Shown one piece after another: positions 31,451-42,624 of a stretch of DNA of 64,000 nucleotides. This stretch comes from Diplolepis rosae. Lineage: Eukaryota > Arthropoda > Insecta > Hymenoptera > Diplolepididae. A model generated the notes under the pieces. The model was not told the DNA's origin and searched no databases. It saw only the letters and a program-made list of their open reading frames with translations. Each line of letters starts with the position of its first letter. The first letter of the stretch is position 1. Location: assembly GCA_030998225.1 (NCBI GenBank), contig JAPYXD010000714.1, forward strand, positions 1,984,001 to 2,048,000. Reading direction: 5' to 3'. The translations under genes and the position numbers were made by a program.

Positions 31451-31639
31451 ATGGTGAAAATTTTAGTGCGCTACTGGCTTAGAATTCATAGTATGTGTGT
31501 ATACGTATAGTCACCAATGTTATGCCAGCGATCGACTCGTAGATCGTGCAACGCTGCAATTTAAATCTAACTGTGATATGCGTTTGAATAGCTGGATGTC
31601 AAAGGTTATTGTTAACAGTTAAAAAATGTCAGGTTAAGT

Positions 31640-31986
31640 GAGATGGAAAGGAAGGTTTATAAAGAACAAAACTTTAGACTATGAAGTGCGTCGAAGTTCG
31701 GGACTGGTTGAAGCGAGGAAAAGAAAATATTCTGCCGGCAAATTCACGTATGCTTCCAAGCTGGTTGTGTGTGTGCACAGTGGTGCTACGTTTGGACGAA
31801 GCCTGCATTTGTCCGCACACAGCTCTGCTTCGTCCGAACGGTGTATGCCCGGCGCGAAGCAGATATGCGCTCGTACATTCTGGCTACGCGAGGACGAAGC
31901 TGAGCTGTGTCCAATCGAACATTTTCGTAAGGACACAGCTCTGCTTCGTCCCACGCACATGACAGCTGCGTTCTCTTCTCTCCGTG
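31640..31986. repeat. GC-richer element built of inverted GGACGAAGC...GCTTCGTCC motifs
   Basis: Copies of a motif close to GGACACAGCTCTGCTTCGTC occur at about 31823 and 31935, and in inverse at about 31797 and 31900. The right end TTCTCTCCGTG at 31986 is followed by TA and matches the CACRGAG termini of the element at 18761-20587. The left end is not clear. Four overlapping ORFs on both strands come from this symmetry and are not genes. Confidence 0.55.
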
Positions 31987-31999
31987 TAGTCTAAGATCC

Positions 32000-33000
32000 G
32001 AATAGGAAACGACCTTCACCCATCCGTGTACACGATGAAAGATATTTTATATCAAATTTAATATGTTAAAAAATATATCGCAAGTGGGTTGCCTAAAAAA
32101 TTTCTGTCCAGACTATGATTAATTAAAAATTCAAAAATGACTTTTTTAAAAAAATTGCACTTATTTGTTTGCGAAATAAACTATATGTGACCTGTCGGGA
32201 GGAAAGGGACCTTAGCGTGATGCATGAATGTTATTCAAATAAAAATAGCAAAAGCACAAGTCTCGAAAAACATAAATTGAATGTGTGTTCAAACACATTT
32301 TATTACGAAATTATTTGTATAAGAAAATTTGTAAGTTTTTGTAGTAAATCAAGTATTGAAAAATTTAAAGAATCGGAATGAAGATTATTTCCGTGTGTAA
32401 AATTACTAAAAAACAACCGCAGCTCTTTTTCCCTTCTATAACAGCGCAGAGCGCAGAGTGAGAAACGGCTGGAGAGACAGGGGGAAGTTGCCGAATCTGC
32501 CCGAAGCAAGCGTGCCACACGGGCACAGTGTCAAAAATATCAAAATAAATATAGTTTTATTGCGAATACGATGATATAAGGATGCCTGCGAAAAATCTGT
32601 TTTGAATTCGAGTTGCCGAGCTTTAAAAGCGAAATATTGGTGCATGCTATTTGTCCGTGAAATTCAGGATAGCGATAGACTAGTAAATGCTGAGCATCAT
32701 TTTTGAGCAACTGGCCTCAATTTTTGTAATCGAAAAAACATGCTACCAATTATCGTTGTAACAAACAATATATTGTAATAAAAAATGGCTAAAAAGTGTT
32801 TTTTGTGCAACTCGGACGACTCCAATTGATTTTAATGATGAAACTTTTAAAAATTGTTCACTGAAGTTGTCTTTTGGTAAAATAAAGAACTTTAAATACA
32901 ATGATGTTTAGCTAACCAATGCGTCACTCGATTTTGTGTTTTATCATTATGAATATAATATATTATATATTTATATATTTGGATATATATGTATTTATTA
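32000..33000. other. AT-rich spacer, no gene seen
   Basis: There is a GC-richer patch at 32420-32530. No gene, repeat or terminal sequence is supported. Confidence 0.4.
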
Positions 33001-33001
33001 T

Positions 33002-33167
33002 ACAGAGCGAGGTACATAAAATCGTTCACTTTCGCGTGCCGATGTACTAACTTTAGAAGTTAATGCGTGACTAACTAATATGTCAACAGAAAATGCTTAC
33101 TTTTGCCGATGTCAACAATGCCCTATCGATGTGTATTATCATGGGTATCGTAAGAAATGAAAAGAAA
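33002..33167. pseudogene. Fragment of the IS630-like family of 38143-38972
   Basis: The segment GTCAACAGAAAATGCTTACTT through GTGTATTATCATGGGTATCG at about 33083-33160 matches 38702-38780. The left edge CAGAGCGAGGTACATAAAAT resembles CAGGGTGAGGCACATAAAGT at 38062. It is a short relic with internal loss. Confidence 0.55.
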
Positions 33168-33310
33168 TAATAGTTTATTATGCGCCTAGGCGCATAATGA
33201 GGGTTATTACGCGACGAGCGACAATGCTCGCAGGAGATCGAATCCGAGGCGCGATCAGTCCTGCGAGCATTTTAAGCGAGTTGTGTTTACCCGAATTGTG
33301 TGCATTGGCA
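33168..33310. repeat. GC-rich hairpin repeat (inverse copy at 40230-40476)
   Basis: It contains TTATGCGCCTAGGCGCATAA (a 20-bp palindrome), then GAGCGACAATGCTCGCAGGA...TCCTGCGAGCATTTTAAGCG as a hairpin. The same sequence in opposite orientation, with an expanded centre, lies at 40230-40476. Confidence 0.7.
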
Positions 33311-33319
33311 CATATTCTA

Positions 33320-33699
33320 AAGGGTATTCCAATAGGGACATAAAAATTTTATCTATGAATAAAACACAGAAATATTTGAGATATTGAGTTCAAATTTATT
33401 TATTTTATTTATTTATTAACACCGCCATTGAGCCAGAAATGAGCTTCATCGCTGAAGATGATTTTTCGATGAAATTCTTCATTTTCGAAATTGGAGTAAG
33501 CGCTCTTAAAGTTGCGACCACCGACTTAAAATTTCCGTAGTAATTTTTAATAATTTCCAAACGTTGCTGGTTCATGAACGTTACCATGATGAAAATGTTG
33601 ACTTTAACTAACGTTTTGACATTGACAGTTCATTAATAAAGTTTAACGGTGCGTTCATATAAAGATACGAAATTGTTATGTCCCTATTGGAAAACCCTT
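33320..33699 (-). mobile_element. 380 bp internally deleted copy of the 18969-type mariner-like element
   Basis: TIRs AAGGGTATTCCAATAGGGAC and their near-complement are flanked by TA. The right part encodes the start of the transposase on the minus strand (TNQQ-like FMNQQRLEIIKNYYGNFKSV, stop-free for about 35 codons) and then jumps to sequence from the middle of the gene. About 0.9 kb is deleted. Confidence 0.8.
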
Positions 33700-34060
33700 T
33701 ATTTTATTTGGCGCATTTACCATTCAAGGAGTTCTCTAAATATCGAAATAAATAGTAATCTGATGGTGCAAGGTAACATCACTTCACAACCAAGCCTTAA
33801 CACATTATTCGTTTGGTTCCTTGGAAGCAGCTCAAAAAATACTACACCTTTCCAATCCCCCAAACAGACAGCATAATCTTCTTTGTTGCAATTCAGCTTT
33901 CGATATTGTTTGTGGTGGTTCATCACGCTTGAACCATGATCACTTTCGAACAACGTTATTGTAAACAGTCCATTTTTCTTACTACCTCGGTCGAAAGTAC
34001 GTGATTTCGGCACCAATTTTACGGCAGAAAGTCTAACTTTCATGCATTGGTCAAGCTATA
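33700..34060 (-). pseudogene. Mariner transposase relic
   Basis: On the minus strand CLGDWKGVVFFELLPRNQTN at about 33825-33885 is the conserved block that follows the first catalytic Asp in mariners. The later LRLGCEVMLP matches the LELGWEVLPHP block, but the segment between is deleted. Only a fragment remains. Confidence 0.65.
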
Positions 34061-34359
34061 TGCGCGCCCTCTATAATAGCGGGAGTAAAAACGTCAATAA
34101 CCTCAAGCGTCAAAATTTGTCCGCTCTCTGCTAATCTTTATTAGTGGCAATTAGTGGATATTATTTCAAAAGTAATAGTAGTGACTGGAGTGTATCAAAA
34201 ATAAAAAAAATAAAAAAATGAATGACATATCATCTGATGAATCGACAGATGAAGAAGACATTAATAAAAACTTTAAAACTGAAGAGTACTTCTGTACTGA
34301 AGAGTAACCATAAAGAGTAACTAAGGGTGTATCTAAACCTTAATTTATAGATGTATTTA

Positions 34360-34420
34360 ATGCCTGCCCCCCGACCAGCAGCACTCGCTCCGCTCGTGCC
34401 GCAAATGTCGGGGCAGGCAT
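34360..34420. repeat. GC-rich hairpin
   Basis: ATGCCTGCCCCCCGAC and GTCGGGGCAGGCAT pair as a stem of about 14-16 bp around a loop containing CTCGCTCCGCTCG. It stands out from the AT-rich surroundings. Confidence 0.6.
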
Positions 34421-34968
34421 CAATATATTCTAATAGTCTAAGCAACAGGGAATTTGTCAGGACATTATTTATTTCAGAAAACGGACTGCGCCATCAGAAG
34501 AAAGATTGGTCATAGAATAATTGTGTCATGTTTTGGACAACGAAATATGATTTATAAATTTTTTATAAACATTTGAGACCAAAAAATCGCGCTTTTTAGT
34601 TTTTTGTTTATAAAATTAAAGTTAATTATCCAATCGTAATAACATGAATTGAAAAGTTTTAGACAATTGAATTGTAAACAAAATAAGCCGTCGTTTGATC
34701 TGATTGGATAATTAGAAGCGGAGAAAATTCAGAAAAACCGGGAAATTTCGCTTTTGTTAAACAAATTAATATCTCAGTTAATTTTTAACTTTTTTGGTTG
34801 AGGATTGGTAAAAAAGTAGCAGACTTTATGCTCTTCAAATGTATAAAAAAACGGACACTTTAAGATAATACGTTTCCGCGCTATTGACACTTTAATTTAT
34901 TTAATGCGTTAATTGTAAAATGTCTGCTTGCCGCAGAGGTGGTTCGATTTTTATTTTGAAAATGGCTT

Positions 34969-35238
34969 TTAAAAATATAAACCAAGCACAACAGAACGTC
35001 AATCTTGGTTTTTCGCTAAAATGTTGCAAAGTTTATTAAAAAAAGGCCCAAACATGGCTCCAAACGCCTGAACGCAGCACAGTGACTCAGTGAGCCTACT
35101 CGCCTTCTCCACCCACCACTGTCACTTTGCTGCGTTCATGAGTTTGAAGGCATATTCAGGCCTTTTTTTAATGAACTTTGCAACATTTTAGCGAAAAACC
35201 AAGATTGACATTCTGTTGTGCTTGAATTATATTTTTAA
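34969..35238. mobile_element. Nested palindromic MITE with TTAA ends
   Basis: TTAAAAATATAA and TTATATTTTTAA form the ends. Arms 34981-35047 and 35160-35226 pair almost perfectly (CAAGCACAACAGAACGTCAA, CGCTAAAATGTTGCAAAGTT). It occupies the central TTAA of the foldback element. Confidence 0.78.
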
Positions 35239-35766
35239 GGTGGCTTGATCGTTTTTGAAAAAAATTACAAACTGCTCTGAAACTTAGAGATTATATTAAT
35301 AAAATATGCTAGATTCATTTGGAAAAAAGAAATACCGTGGTTGACGATGTCATTGCCGAAAAAATCGCTACAGAAAAAATGTCAGTTTAACACGTAGTCT
35401 TATGGGATTCCTCGTCAAAATCGGCGAAACTCCGGAAAAAATCACAAGTCACCATAAATGAAATATATACTAGTACTTTCGATTTCGAGGAATCTATTAG
35501 TATTATAAAAACGAAGGGTTAACGACTTCAATCAAGAGAAAATTGCGAAAAAGGTACAGAATATAGAAATCGCCTCGAGGTGAAACTAATAATTTTTTAC
35601 TATCGCTTTTTTCTGGGGACATTTCCGCGATTTCTTACCCTTCTACTCAGATATTACTATAATACATATGATTATTAAAAAAATAAGTAGCAATGAGCAT
35701 TCATGCAACACGTGCCCCCACAGTGCCCCTGACTTCATACGACACCAAACGCTCAAGCCACCTTAA
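35235..35766. mobile_element. Second nested MITE with TTAA ends
   Basis: The ends TTAAGGTGGCTTGATCG and CGCTCAAGCCACCTTAA are inverted and the TTAA is duplicated, as for piggyBac-type MITEs. Only about 20 bp at each end pair. The inside is noncoding. It apparently inserted into the right-hand TTAA of the previous MITE. Confidence 0.75.
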
Positions 35767-36361
35767 AAGCCGTCTTCAAAATGAAAATCGGACCACCTCT
35801 GCGGCAAGTAGACATTTTACAATTAACGCATTAAATAAATTAATGTGTAAATAGCACGGAAACGTAATATATGAAAGTGTCCGTTTTTTTTATACATTTG
35901 AAGAGCATAAAGTCTGCTACTTTCCCACCAATGCTCAACCAAAAAAGTTGAAAATTAACTGAGATATTAATTTGTTTAACAAAAGCGAAATTTCCAGGTT
36001 TTTCCGAATTTCCTCCGCTTCTAATTATCCAATCAGATTAAGCGACGGCTTATTTTGTTCAAAATTTAATTGTCTAAAACTTTTCAATTGATGTTATGAA
36101 GATTGAATAATTACCTTTAATCTTATAAACAAAAAAATTTTAAAAGTGCGATTTTTTGGTCTTAAATGTTAATAAAAAATTTATAAATCATATTTCGTTG
36201 TTCAAAACATGACACAATTACTCTATGACGAACCTTTCTTTTGATGGCGCAGTCCGTATTCTGAAATAAATAATGTCCTAAATCATTCATAACAAATTCC
36301 CTGTTGCTTGGACTACAATGCACACATGCAATTGTTTTCTTACTTTCGACCGGGTAGCAAG

Positions 36362-36504
36362 AAAAATAGTATACACTACATAGGCAGAAATTTGAGAGCC
36401 CTGAACTGCGCGCCATGATGCTCGAGGCGAACCCTCGGGCATCATGGCGCGCAGTGCAGGAATCTCAACTTTCTGCCCTTGTGGTGTAATATACTATTTC
36501 ATCG
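36362..36504. repeat. Hairpin of about 65-bp arms
   Basis: AATAGTATACACTACATAGG... and its complement up to GTGTAATATACTATTTC form a stem. The top is CTGCGCGCCATGATGCTCGAGG...CCTCGGGCATCATGGCGCGCAG type sequence around a short loop near 36426. The outer ends (AATAGTATAT) are like those of the hairpin repeats at 33168 and 40476. Confidence 0.75.
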
Positions 36505-36930
36505 CCAGTGATAATTCGTTTAAAAAAAAAATCGAATTCATTGCGTTTAAGATGCAAATCACAAGCGTTGATGCGTTTTGTTAAATGAATTTCTTTCAAT
36601 TCATGTGGAATCCAAATACCAAGGTTTTTAACGAGTCCAAGACGTTCTATATGACGGTCGATTGTTGATTTTGGTATTTTTAACATTTCTTCAATCTCTT
36701 GCACAGTTACATGACGATCTGATTCGATTATGGCTTTGATTTGGTCATCATAAACTTCATTTGGCCGACCTGAACGTTGCTCATCTTTGATTGGAAAATC
36801 CCTTTAACGAAATTTATGAAACCAATTTCGACGCTGTCTGCCTTTTAAGGCTTCCTCACCATACACATCACGTAACTTTTTAGCAGCCTGTCCTGTGTTC
36901 TTTCCTTTACGAAAATAAAAAAGCAAAATG
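36470..36930 (-). pseudogene. Mariner transposase N-terminal relic
   Basis: The minus strand reads KGRQRRNWFHKF, a stop, SGRPNEVYDDQIKAII, then EEMLKIPKSTIDRHIERLGL and WIPHELKEIHLTKRI, ending with FFKRIITGDE at 36500. This is the N-terminal half of a DD34D mariner up to the first catalytic Asp. The gene then runs into the hairpin at 36362-36504 and is lost. Confidence 0.75.
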
Positions 36931-38060
36931 TAATATACATTTTTTGTGGAAATTCAAAAATGCTTAAAAGTCACTTTCGGAAAAAATGAGGGTTACCCCC
37001 TTTTGGACGCCAGCCATTCAATTCTTGTATTATGGGACGTTCTGATACTAAGCAAAATGTTTTATGACAACTTTCAATTTAAAATAAAATTAATGAAGCA
37101 ATAACATACATTTTAATAACATTTAGAGATATAAATTTTTAAAATTATCTTTGTTGCAATATAAATAAATAATTCTGAAAAATTGATAATGAAAAATTGA
37201 ATAAGTGTTAGAATTTAAGAGCAGAAAACTAAGAATAGAAAATCAAAATTTCAATGTTTATACAAGATTTTTAATTAAAAAAATTTCGAGAATATTAATT
37301 TTATGATAAGAAATCCAAAATCATCTTATAAGCAGAATTTAGATGTTTAATATCAGTAATTTTATCAAGGATATTGTTTTGTTCTTTTCTTATGAAAATC
37401 ATAAAGACCCTTATGAAATTGGAGATCATTATAAAAATTTTAAACATTATGAAAAATACCGCAATGTGATTAGTGAACATTTCAAATAATATTGGATAAA
37501 ATAAAGATATAAATACAAAGATAATCAAGTAGATCTTTTTTTAACTGTAATGTCTACATTTTACATCAAGGAAATAACATGTATCAAAAGAGCCTTTTTC
37601 GAAATGGTTTTAGTAAAAAGAGAACATGAAAATAGTCATAATAAAACTAATGATATTGAACATCTGAATTCTGCCTATAACATTATTTTAGATCTCTTAT
37701 CATAAAATTAAAACTGTTTAAACTTTTATTTTTAAAAAACCTCCTATATAGGTACATTGAACTTTTAATTTTCTATCCTTAGTTTTTTGTTTCTAAATTA
37801 TGATTTCAATTTAATATTTCATAATTAATTTTTTTCAAATTATTTATTTATATTGTAACAAAGATACATTTAAAATCTATAGGGTAAAAAATATTTTGAC
37901 CATGTTTTATATTTTGATAGATTAAATTCATAATTTATTACATAAATAAATTGTTACATATTACAACGAAAACATAAACCTAATACTTATAATAATACGT
38001 CGCTACATGTCTAAATATCGCTCGCTCCTCGCTGAATCTAAAGCTTCGAAATGTCCTTAT
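36931..38060. other. AT-rich spacer, no gene seen
   Basis: It has a weak repeated phrase (AATCAAAATTT, ATCATAAAGACC) and chance ORFs only. A short duplication, ATCTGAATTCTGCCTATAA-like at 37330 and 37660, may be local. Confidence 0.4.
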
Positions 38061-38142
38061 ACAGGGTGAGGCACATAAAGTGTTTCAGAGTGATAGCACT
38101 CAAACTATTGATTATATCATTATATCATACTGGACCACCCTA

Positions 38143-38972
38143 TTTTTTTATCGGTGGAGGCGCTGAAGCTACGTCAAGGTCTACTCCACTTTTTTGAATG
38201 GAACCATGTATTTTTTTTTTCGATGACATTATTAGCGATTTTAAGACGAACTCAGCGACCTACAACACAAGGTCATTCTAGTCACGCAAAGTATGAAAAT
38301 AGTCGAAAAATCGAAACATATCGGAATAATCATTTTCAAAGGATCCACTAACCTTGGTTTGGGTCTACCTGCTGAAGATGCTTGAAGTGATCACCCTCGA
38401 CTTGTAAGCACTTGTTAATTCGCTGATGAAAAGACCGTCTAACTTCAGCCAAGATTTGGGGTGTAATTTCGGCACATGCTCGGCGTATTCTTTCTTTCAT
38501 GTCGTCAGGCGTGGTAGGTGCTACCGCCATTACGTTTTGCAGAAAACTTGCGTAAACTTGCCCAGTCAAGCGACCTTCAAAAAAATATGGACCAATGACG
38601 TGATCGCCGACAATGCCGTACCAACAATTAACGGACCACAGATGTTGAAATGGTACACTTATCATCCATCGAGGATTCTCATTTTCCCAATAATGCATAT
38701 GCATCAACAGAAAATACTTACTTTCTTCCGATGTCAACAATACCCCATCGATGTGTATTATCATGGGTATCGTAAGAAATGAAAAGAAATGAAAATGATT
38801 TTTCGACTATTTACATACTCTGCGTGACTAGAATGACCTTGTGTTGTAGGTCGCTGAATTCGTCTTAAAATCGGTAATAATGGCATCGAAAAAAAAAATA
38901 CATGGTTCCATTTCAAGAAGTAGAGTTGACCTTGACGTAGCTTCAACGTCTCCACCAATAAAAAAATAGAGT
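38143..38972 (-). mobile_element. IS630-like element, internally deleted, about 200 bp inverted ends
   Basis: Left arm 38143-38345 and right arm 38795-38972 are inverted copies (GGTGGAGGCGCTGAAGCTAC; CTAGTCACGCAAAGTATG). The minus-strand ORF 38764-38348 has HYWENENPRWM and PFQHLWSVNCWYGIVGDHVI, the block after the first catalytic Asp. It then jumps to TPDDMKERIRRACAEI and the C terminus. The second and third Asp are deleted. A second terminus-like string CAGGGTGAGGCACATAAAGT lies at 38062, so the original element may have started there. Confidence 0.75.
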
Positions 38973-39870
38973 ATACACTCGAGAACAAAAGCTCGACAAT
39001 TAAGCGTAAAGTTTCACATAAAATAGTTGCCGTTGAAAAATTAAAATCTTTTTTCAGAATATATTTTACCCAACTTTAGGTGAAAGATTCAATTATTTTA
39101 AGCTACTTTTTGACAAAATGTTTGCAAACATCAAACTCTTCATGTCAATTTTTCATCAATAAATTCTCTCCGTGTTGAGGTTAAACCATTGATCTTAAAT
39201 CCCCTCCATTTATATATGTAACATTTCCATTAACTTATGTTCCTCTGCTCTAATATTAAGAAGTCTGACAGTCCGTGCCACGTCAGTCATATTGAATTTT
39301 TTGCAAACCAGTTCATAAATCACTACACTTTTTTCTTAGTTTATCGAAAAGATAATTGTTTCCATTTTGAATCTTATTCTTAAAATTGTGTCATCCCGAT
39401 TTTACATACTAACTTACTCATTTCCATATTTATTTGTTTCTTCGTTTATTCATTTCATTATCAGCGACCCTGAAAACTATAAGAAGCAGTTATTCAAATC
39501 AATCTGATGGTATTTCGAAATTTTTTCATTTTTAGTGGTCTCTTAGCCTACTATAGAGATTTTATATACAATGAACCAATAATCAAATGTATATTCGTTA
39601 CATTCACTTCTTTATATATAAGCATAATGTTATCGAAATCGGCATCAGGCCATTGAAAGAGTTCTATTGTGACTTGTTAAAATCTATTTTTGTAGTTTCT
39701 GAAAATGCATTGAATATTGTACTAATTTTCATCAGCTTGGCGTTGAAAGTTCAGATCAACCAAAACCTGTTGACACAAAGTTGAAAGGGATAAAATGAAT
39801 GAAGTTATATTTTATTGAATTTCATTCTATCTCTTCTCCCTTGAATAGGATCTTAAAATTTTTTATGTGC
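38973..39870. other. AT-rich spacer, no gene seen
   Basis: A 65-codon plus-strand ORF at 39587-39784 is open but has no motif. Nothing else is supported. Confidence 0.4.
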
Positions 39871-39949
39871 CTCCGGCGCGTGAACTCGTTTTTACGCTAC
39901 AGTTGACAGTAGCGTAATGTAGTGTGTTACGCTACAGAGGAATGTAATG

Positions 39950-40117
39950 TAAAAATTGAACTGCGCATGCGACTATAACCATACAGCGGAGCGTAATCTT
40001 CTTATTCTTCTTCTTCTTCGTACGGCGTTGGCACCATACTGACATAGCCTTGTACATTTGAACTGCGCGTGCGTCCATTACAATCCGCTATTACTACACA
40101 AGATCGAGAAAATCAAA
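39950..40117 (+). promoter_or_regulatory. Possible host promoter with two NRF1-like sites
   Basis: GAACTGCGCATGCG at 39958-39971 and GAACTGCGCGTGCG at 40060-40073 both match the NRF1/Ewg core TGCGCAYGCG. They lie in a GC-richer stretch just before an ATG with a good insect context (TCAAAATGG at 40118). This could be the promoter of the zinc-finger gene whose exon is at 40533. It is a guess from motif and place. Confidence 0.3.
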
Positions 40118-40177
40118 ATGGCCGGAACTAGTCGCGAAATATCAAGTTCAATGGACGAGAATCATGATGAATACTAG
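40118..40177 (+). other. Short ATG reading frame before the zinc-finger gene (unsupported exon)
   Basis: It encodes MAGTSREISSSMDENHDEY and then a stop. The start context is good and the composition looks like a host N terminus. However, the GT sites within it (40131 and 40146) leave the wrong phase for the exon at 40533, and there is no clear donor. It may be a leader ORF, a first exon joined through an unseen exon, or chance. Confidence 0.25.
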
Positions 40178-40229
40178 ATTAGATTCGAGTGTACGCATAA
40201 AAACTCGTATACGCACCGAAGTCACATAA

Positions 40230-40476
40230 AATAGAATATGTGCGAATGCACACAATTCGGGTAATTACGAGACTCGCTTAAAATGCTCGTAGGACTGATG
40301 GCGCCTCGGCTTCATCTCGGCTTTGCTTCAGCTACGTCTCGGCTATGCCTCGACTACACATCGACTACGCCTCACTTACGCCTCGACTACGCCTTGGCTT
40401 CGATCTCCTGCGAGCATTGCCGCTCGTCGCGTAATAACCCTCATTATGCGCCTAGTCACATAATATACTATTTCAC
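40230..40476. repeat. GC-rich hairpin repeat with expanded centre
   Basis: Outer parts match 33168-33310 in inverse orientation (CACAATTCGGGTAATTACGA, CATTATGCGCCTAG). The middle, 40305-40410, is a degenerate 10-15 bp tandem series around CTCGGCTACGCCTCGACTAC that the other copy lacks. An ORF across it is a product of the repeat. Confidence 0.7.
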
Positions 40477-40532
40477 TAAGTTCTAAGCCACTCTGTATAA
40501 AAATGAATGATTTGATTTTATTAAATTTTTAG

Positions 40533-40762
40533 GTCCGATGTAGAAAGATTAATAAGAGAGGGTGCTGTGAAAACAGTGAAGAAGCCCACGCAAATAAAAA
40601 AGCAATTAGTAACTACGCAACCACCGGTTTTTACCCCAAATGAAGAGATAACTGGAGATATTATAACAAGAGCTGAGGGTCAAATAGAGGCAATCAAGCG
40701 CAGATATGTTGAAAATAGAATAACAAAATCTGTCTCCAATGATTTGAGGCTTTTGATGGAAA
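40533..40762 (+). CDS. Zinc-finger gene, upstream internal exon
   Basis: The exon follows an acceptor ATTTTTAG (AG at 40531-40532) and ends at a consensus donor GTAAGT (40763). It reads SDVERLIREGAVKTVKKP and continues to AIKRRYVENRITKSVSNDLR and LLME without a stop. One base precedes the first full codon and one base (A) follows the last. That base plus GC at 48902 gives AGC (Ser), so it joins in phase to the exon at 48902. It has no zinc finger itself. It is a charged, partly helical region. Upstream exon(s) are not identified. Confidence 0.82.
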
Positions 40763-42139
40763 GTAAGTCATTTTAATTTAATCTAAAAATATCACTGGTC
40801 AACGAAAATGAACTATATTCTAGGGCTATTAATTGTACACAAAATTCGAAGTTTAAACCTTCCTTCCACAGAACTTTGAAAAGCTGTAATGGTTCTTATA
40901 ATAAGAAATTTCATGAAAATTATATACTGTTTTCAATATCTTCTGCTCTTTTTGAACAAATTCGAATTTTTTTTTTTGTATTGAACTAATATCTCGTATC
41001 ATTTCAAAATACACTGTTAGAAATGTATGCAATTTTAGTATACAGGGGTCTATTATATTTCCTATATGTTTATTAAATTTATTACACTTTGTAAATTTAG
41101 TATACTCAGGTATTCTAAATTTTTTAAGTGAAGGGCGTTAAAATAAGGTTAAAAACATTTGACGTCCAAGTAAAAAATCTAATGTCAGCACTCGAAAAAT
41201 GATTGAACCGCTTTAAAATTCTTAATAAAGTAATATTCTGTACTTCAAATGTATTTATTTTACAATATACCCTATTAAATAATATTTGTAAAGCAAAACA
41301 TTACAAATTGCTATATGCTTTATTTTTAATAGTCCATTCAAAAACTTTAGAGTATGAAAAAATGATATTATGATTACTAAGTTTTCTAAAAATAATTTAT
41401 AATTTCTTGGCCTTCGCGCATATTTCGCGTTGTAGGAGTTGTTGCAGTGTATCTGCATAACTCCTCCAGCGATATCGTCAACATTTTTCAGCTTCACTCG
41501 CGTAATTTGGGAAAAATCGCGGTTTTACCCATACTTTCAATGATATTTTGTCCGTGGTAACGGCCATACTTGCTTTGGCACAACAGCGCTGCCGTTACCG
41601 CGGTGGTAGTTTTTTTCGTCAATAGTTGCGAGTTTGCTATTGCTCGTTCTCTATTCTATTCTATTCTTTCTCTGCTCATCTTAATTCTTACGTCATCGCT
41701 TTCGTTTTACACTCATTCTTTGCGTCTCTCTCATTCTCTTATTGCATACTTCTAGAGTGCCTAGCGATCGAATGCTTATGAACTCTCGTTGAAAATTCAT
41801 ATGAATAAGGAAATATGAATACATCTAAAAAACAAAAGAACGAAATATTTTTACTTTTAAGTATTTTATTCAAACTTCTAAAAGTTTGATTTATGAAATG
41901 TATTTAAATAACTCAAATAGGTTAATTTAGAAATTAATCTACGTCTCAAGACCAGCTCGCATGACCAGAAATGCTGAGTTGCATTGGTTATTGGAATGCA
42001 CTCAGTTTACGAGCACTAAAAAGTGTTCATTTGATTCACTTCTAAAAATCAATTGGTATTGCATAGATTAGATTTTGTCCATTAATTAAAATATTTTACA
42101 AAAAATATTGTACACTTTGGACCGCCCGTAACAAATGAA

Positions 42140-42600
42140 ACCACCATTTCGAATTTTGGACATTTTATTACAGATGTGCAATAAACAGCAAAAAATTGTA
42201 AAATTTATTCTCGAAATTCGTAATCAGTATCCTAATAAATGCTTACGCAGACATTTTCATAAAAGAAATTGAGTTTTACACCTTTGGGTTGAAATATAGA
42301 TTTCGCCATTTCTAATTTTGGGAATTTCCTTACAGATGCACTATAAGCAGCATGAAATTGTAAAATCTTTTTTTTAAATTCGTAATTATCATCCTCAAAA
42401 ATGCTTCCCACACACTTTTATTATAAAAATATGATAGTTTTTCGCTTTTGCCGACATACTTAATCGACCATTTTGAATTTTAGACATTATCTTACAAATG
42501 CACAATCAGCGAAACTAAAGAATAAAAATTAAAGCTTTAATTCATAACCAACGACCGTAAAATCCTTGTTATACGGACTCTCAAGCGCTTATTCAGATTT
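42140..42600. repeat. Three diverged tandem units of about 158 bp
   Basis: Units start near 42147, 42308 and 42463. Each contains CCATTTYGAATTTTRGACAT, a TTACAGATGCA block and AATTCGTAATCA-like text followed by CCTNAAAAATGC. Related text (GATTCGTAATCAGCGCCCTA) occurs singly at 44400 and in other parts of the window. Confidence 0.7.
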
Positions 42601-42624
42601 TTTGATATTTCAGCCGCCATTCTA

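Larger units (their letters stand above)
34436..36313. mobile_element. Foldback element with about 530 bp arms and two nested MITEs
   Basis: Arms 34436-34972 and 35763-36313 are inverted copies beginning GTCYAAGCAACAGGGAATTT and flanked by TA on both sides. The arms meet at a TTAA in the centre. Within this centre lie two further inverted-repeat elements (34969-35238 and 35235-35766). There is no coding content. The outer arms still match closely, though with small indels. Confidence 0.82.

Noticed and set aside
31638..32019. Four overlapping ORFs of 77-118 codons on both strands
   Set aside because: They come from the inverted GGACGAAGC motifs, have Arg/Ser/Thr-rich composition, and none has a motif.
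40283..40486. 67-codon ORF rich in Leu, Ser and Thr
   Set aside because: It translates the CTCGGCTACGCC tandem expansion of a hairpin repeat.
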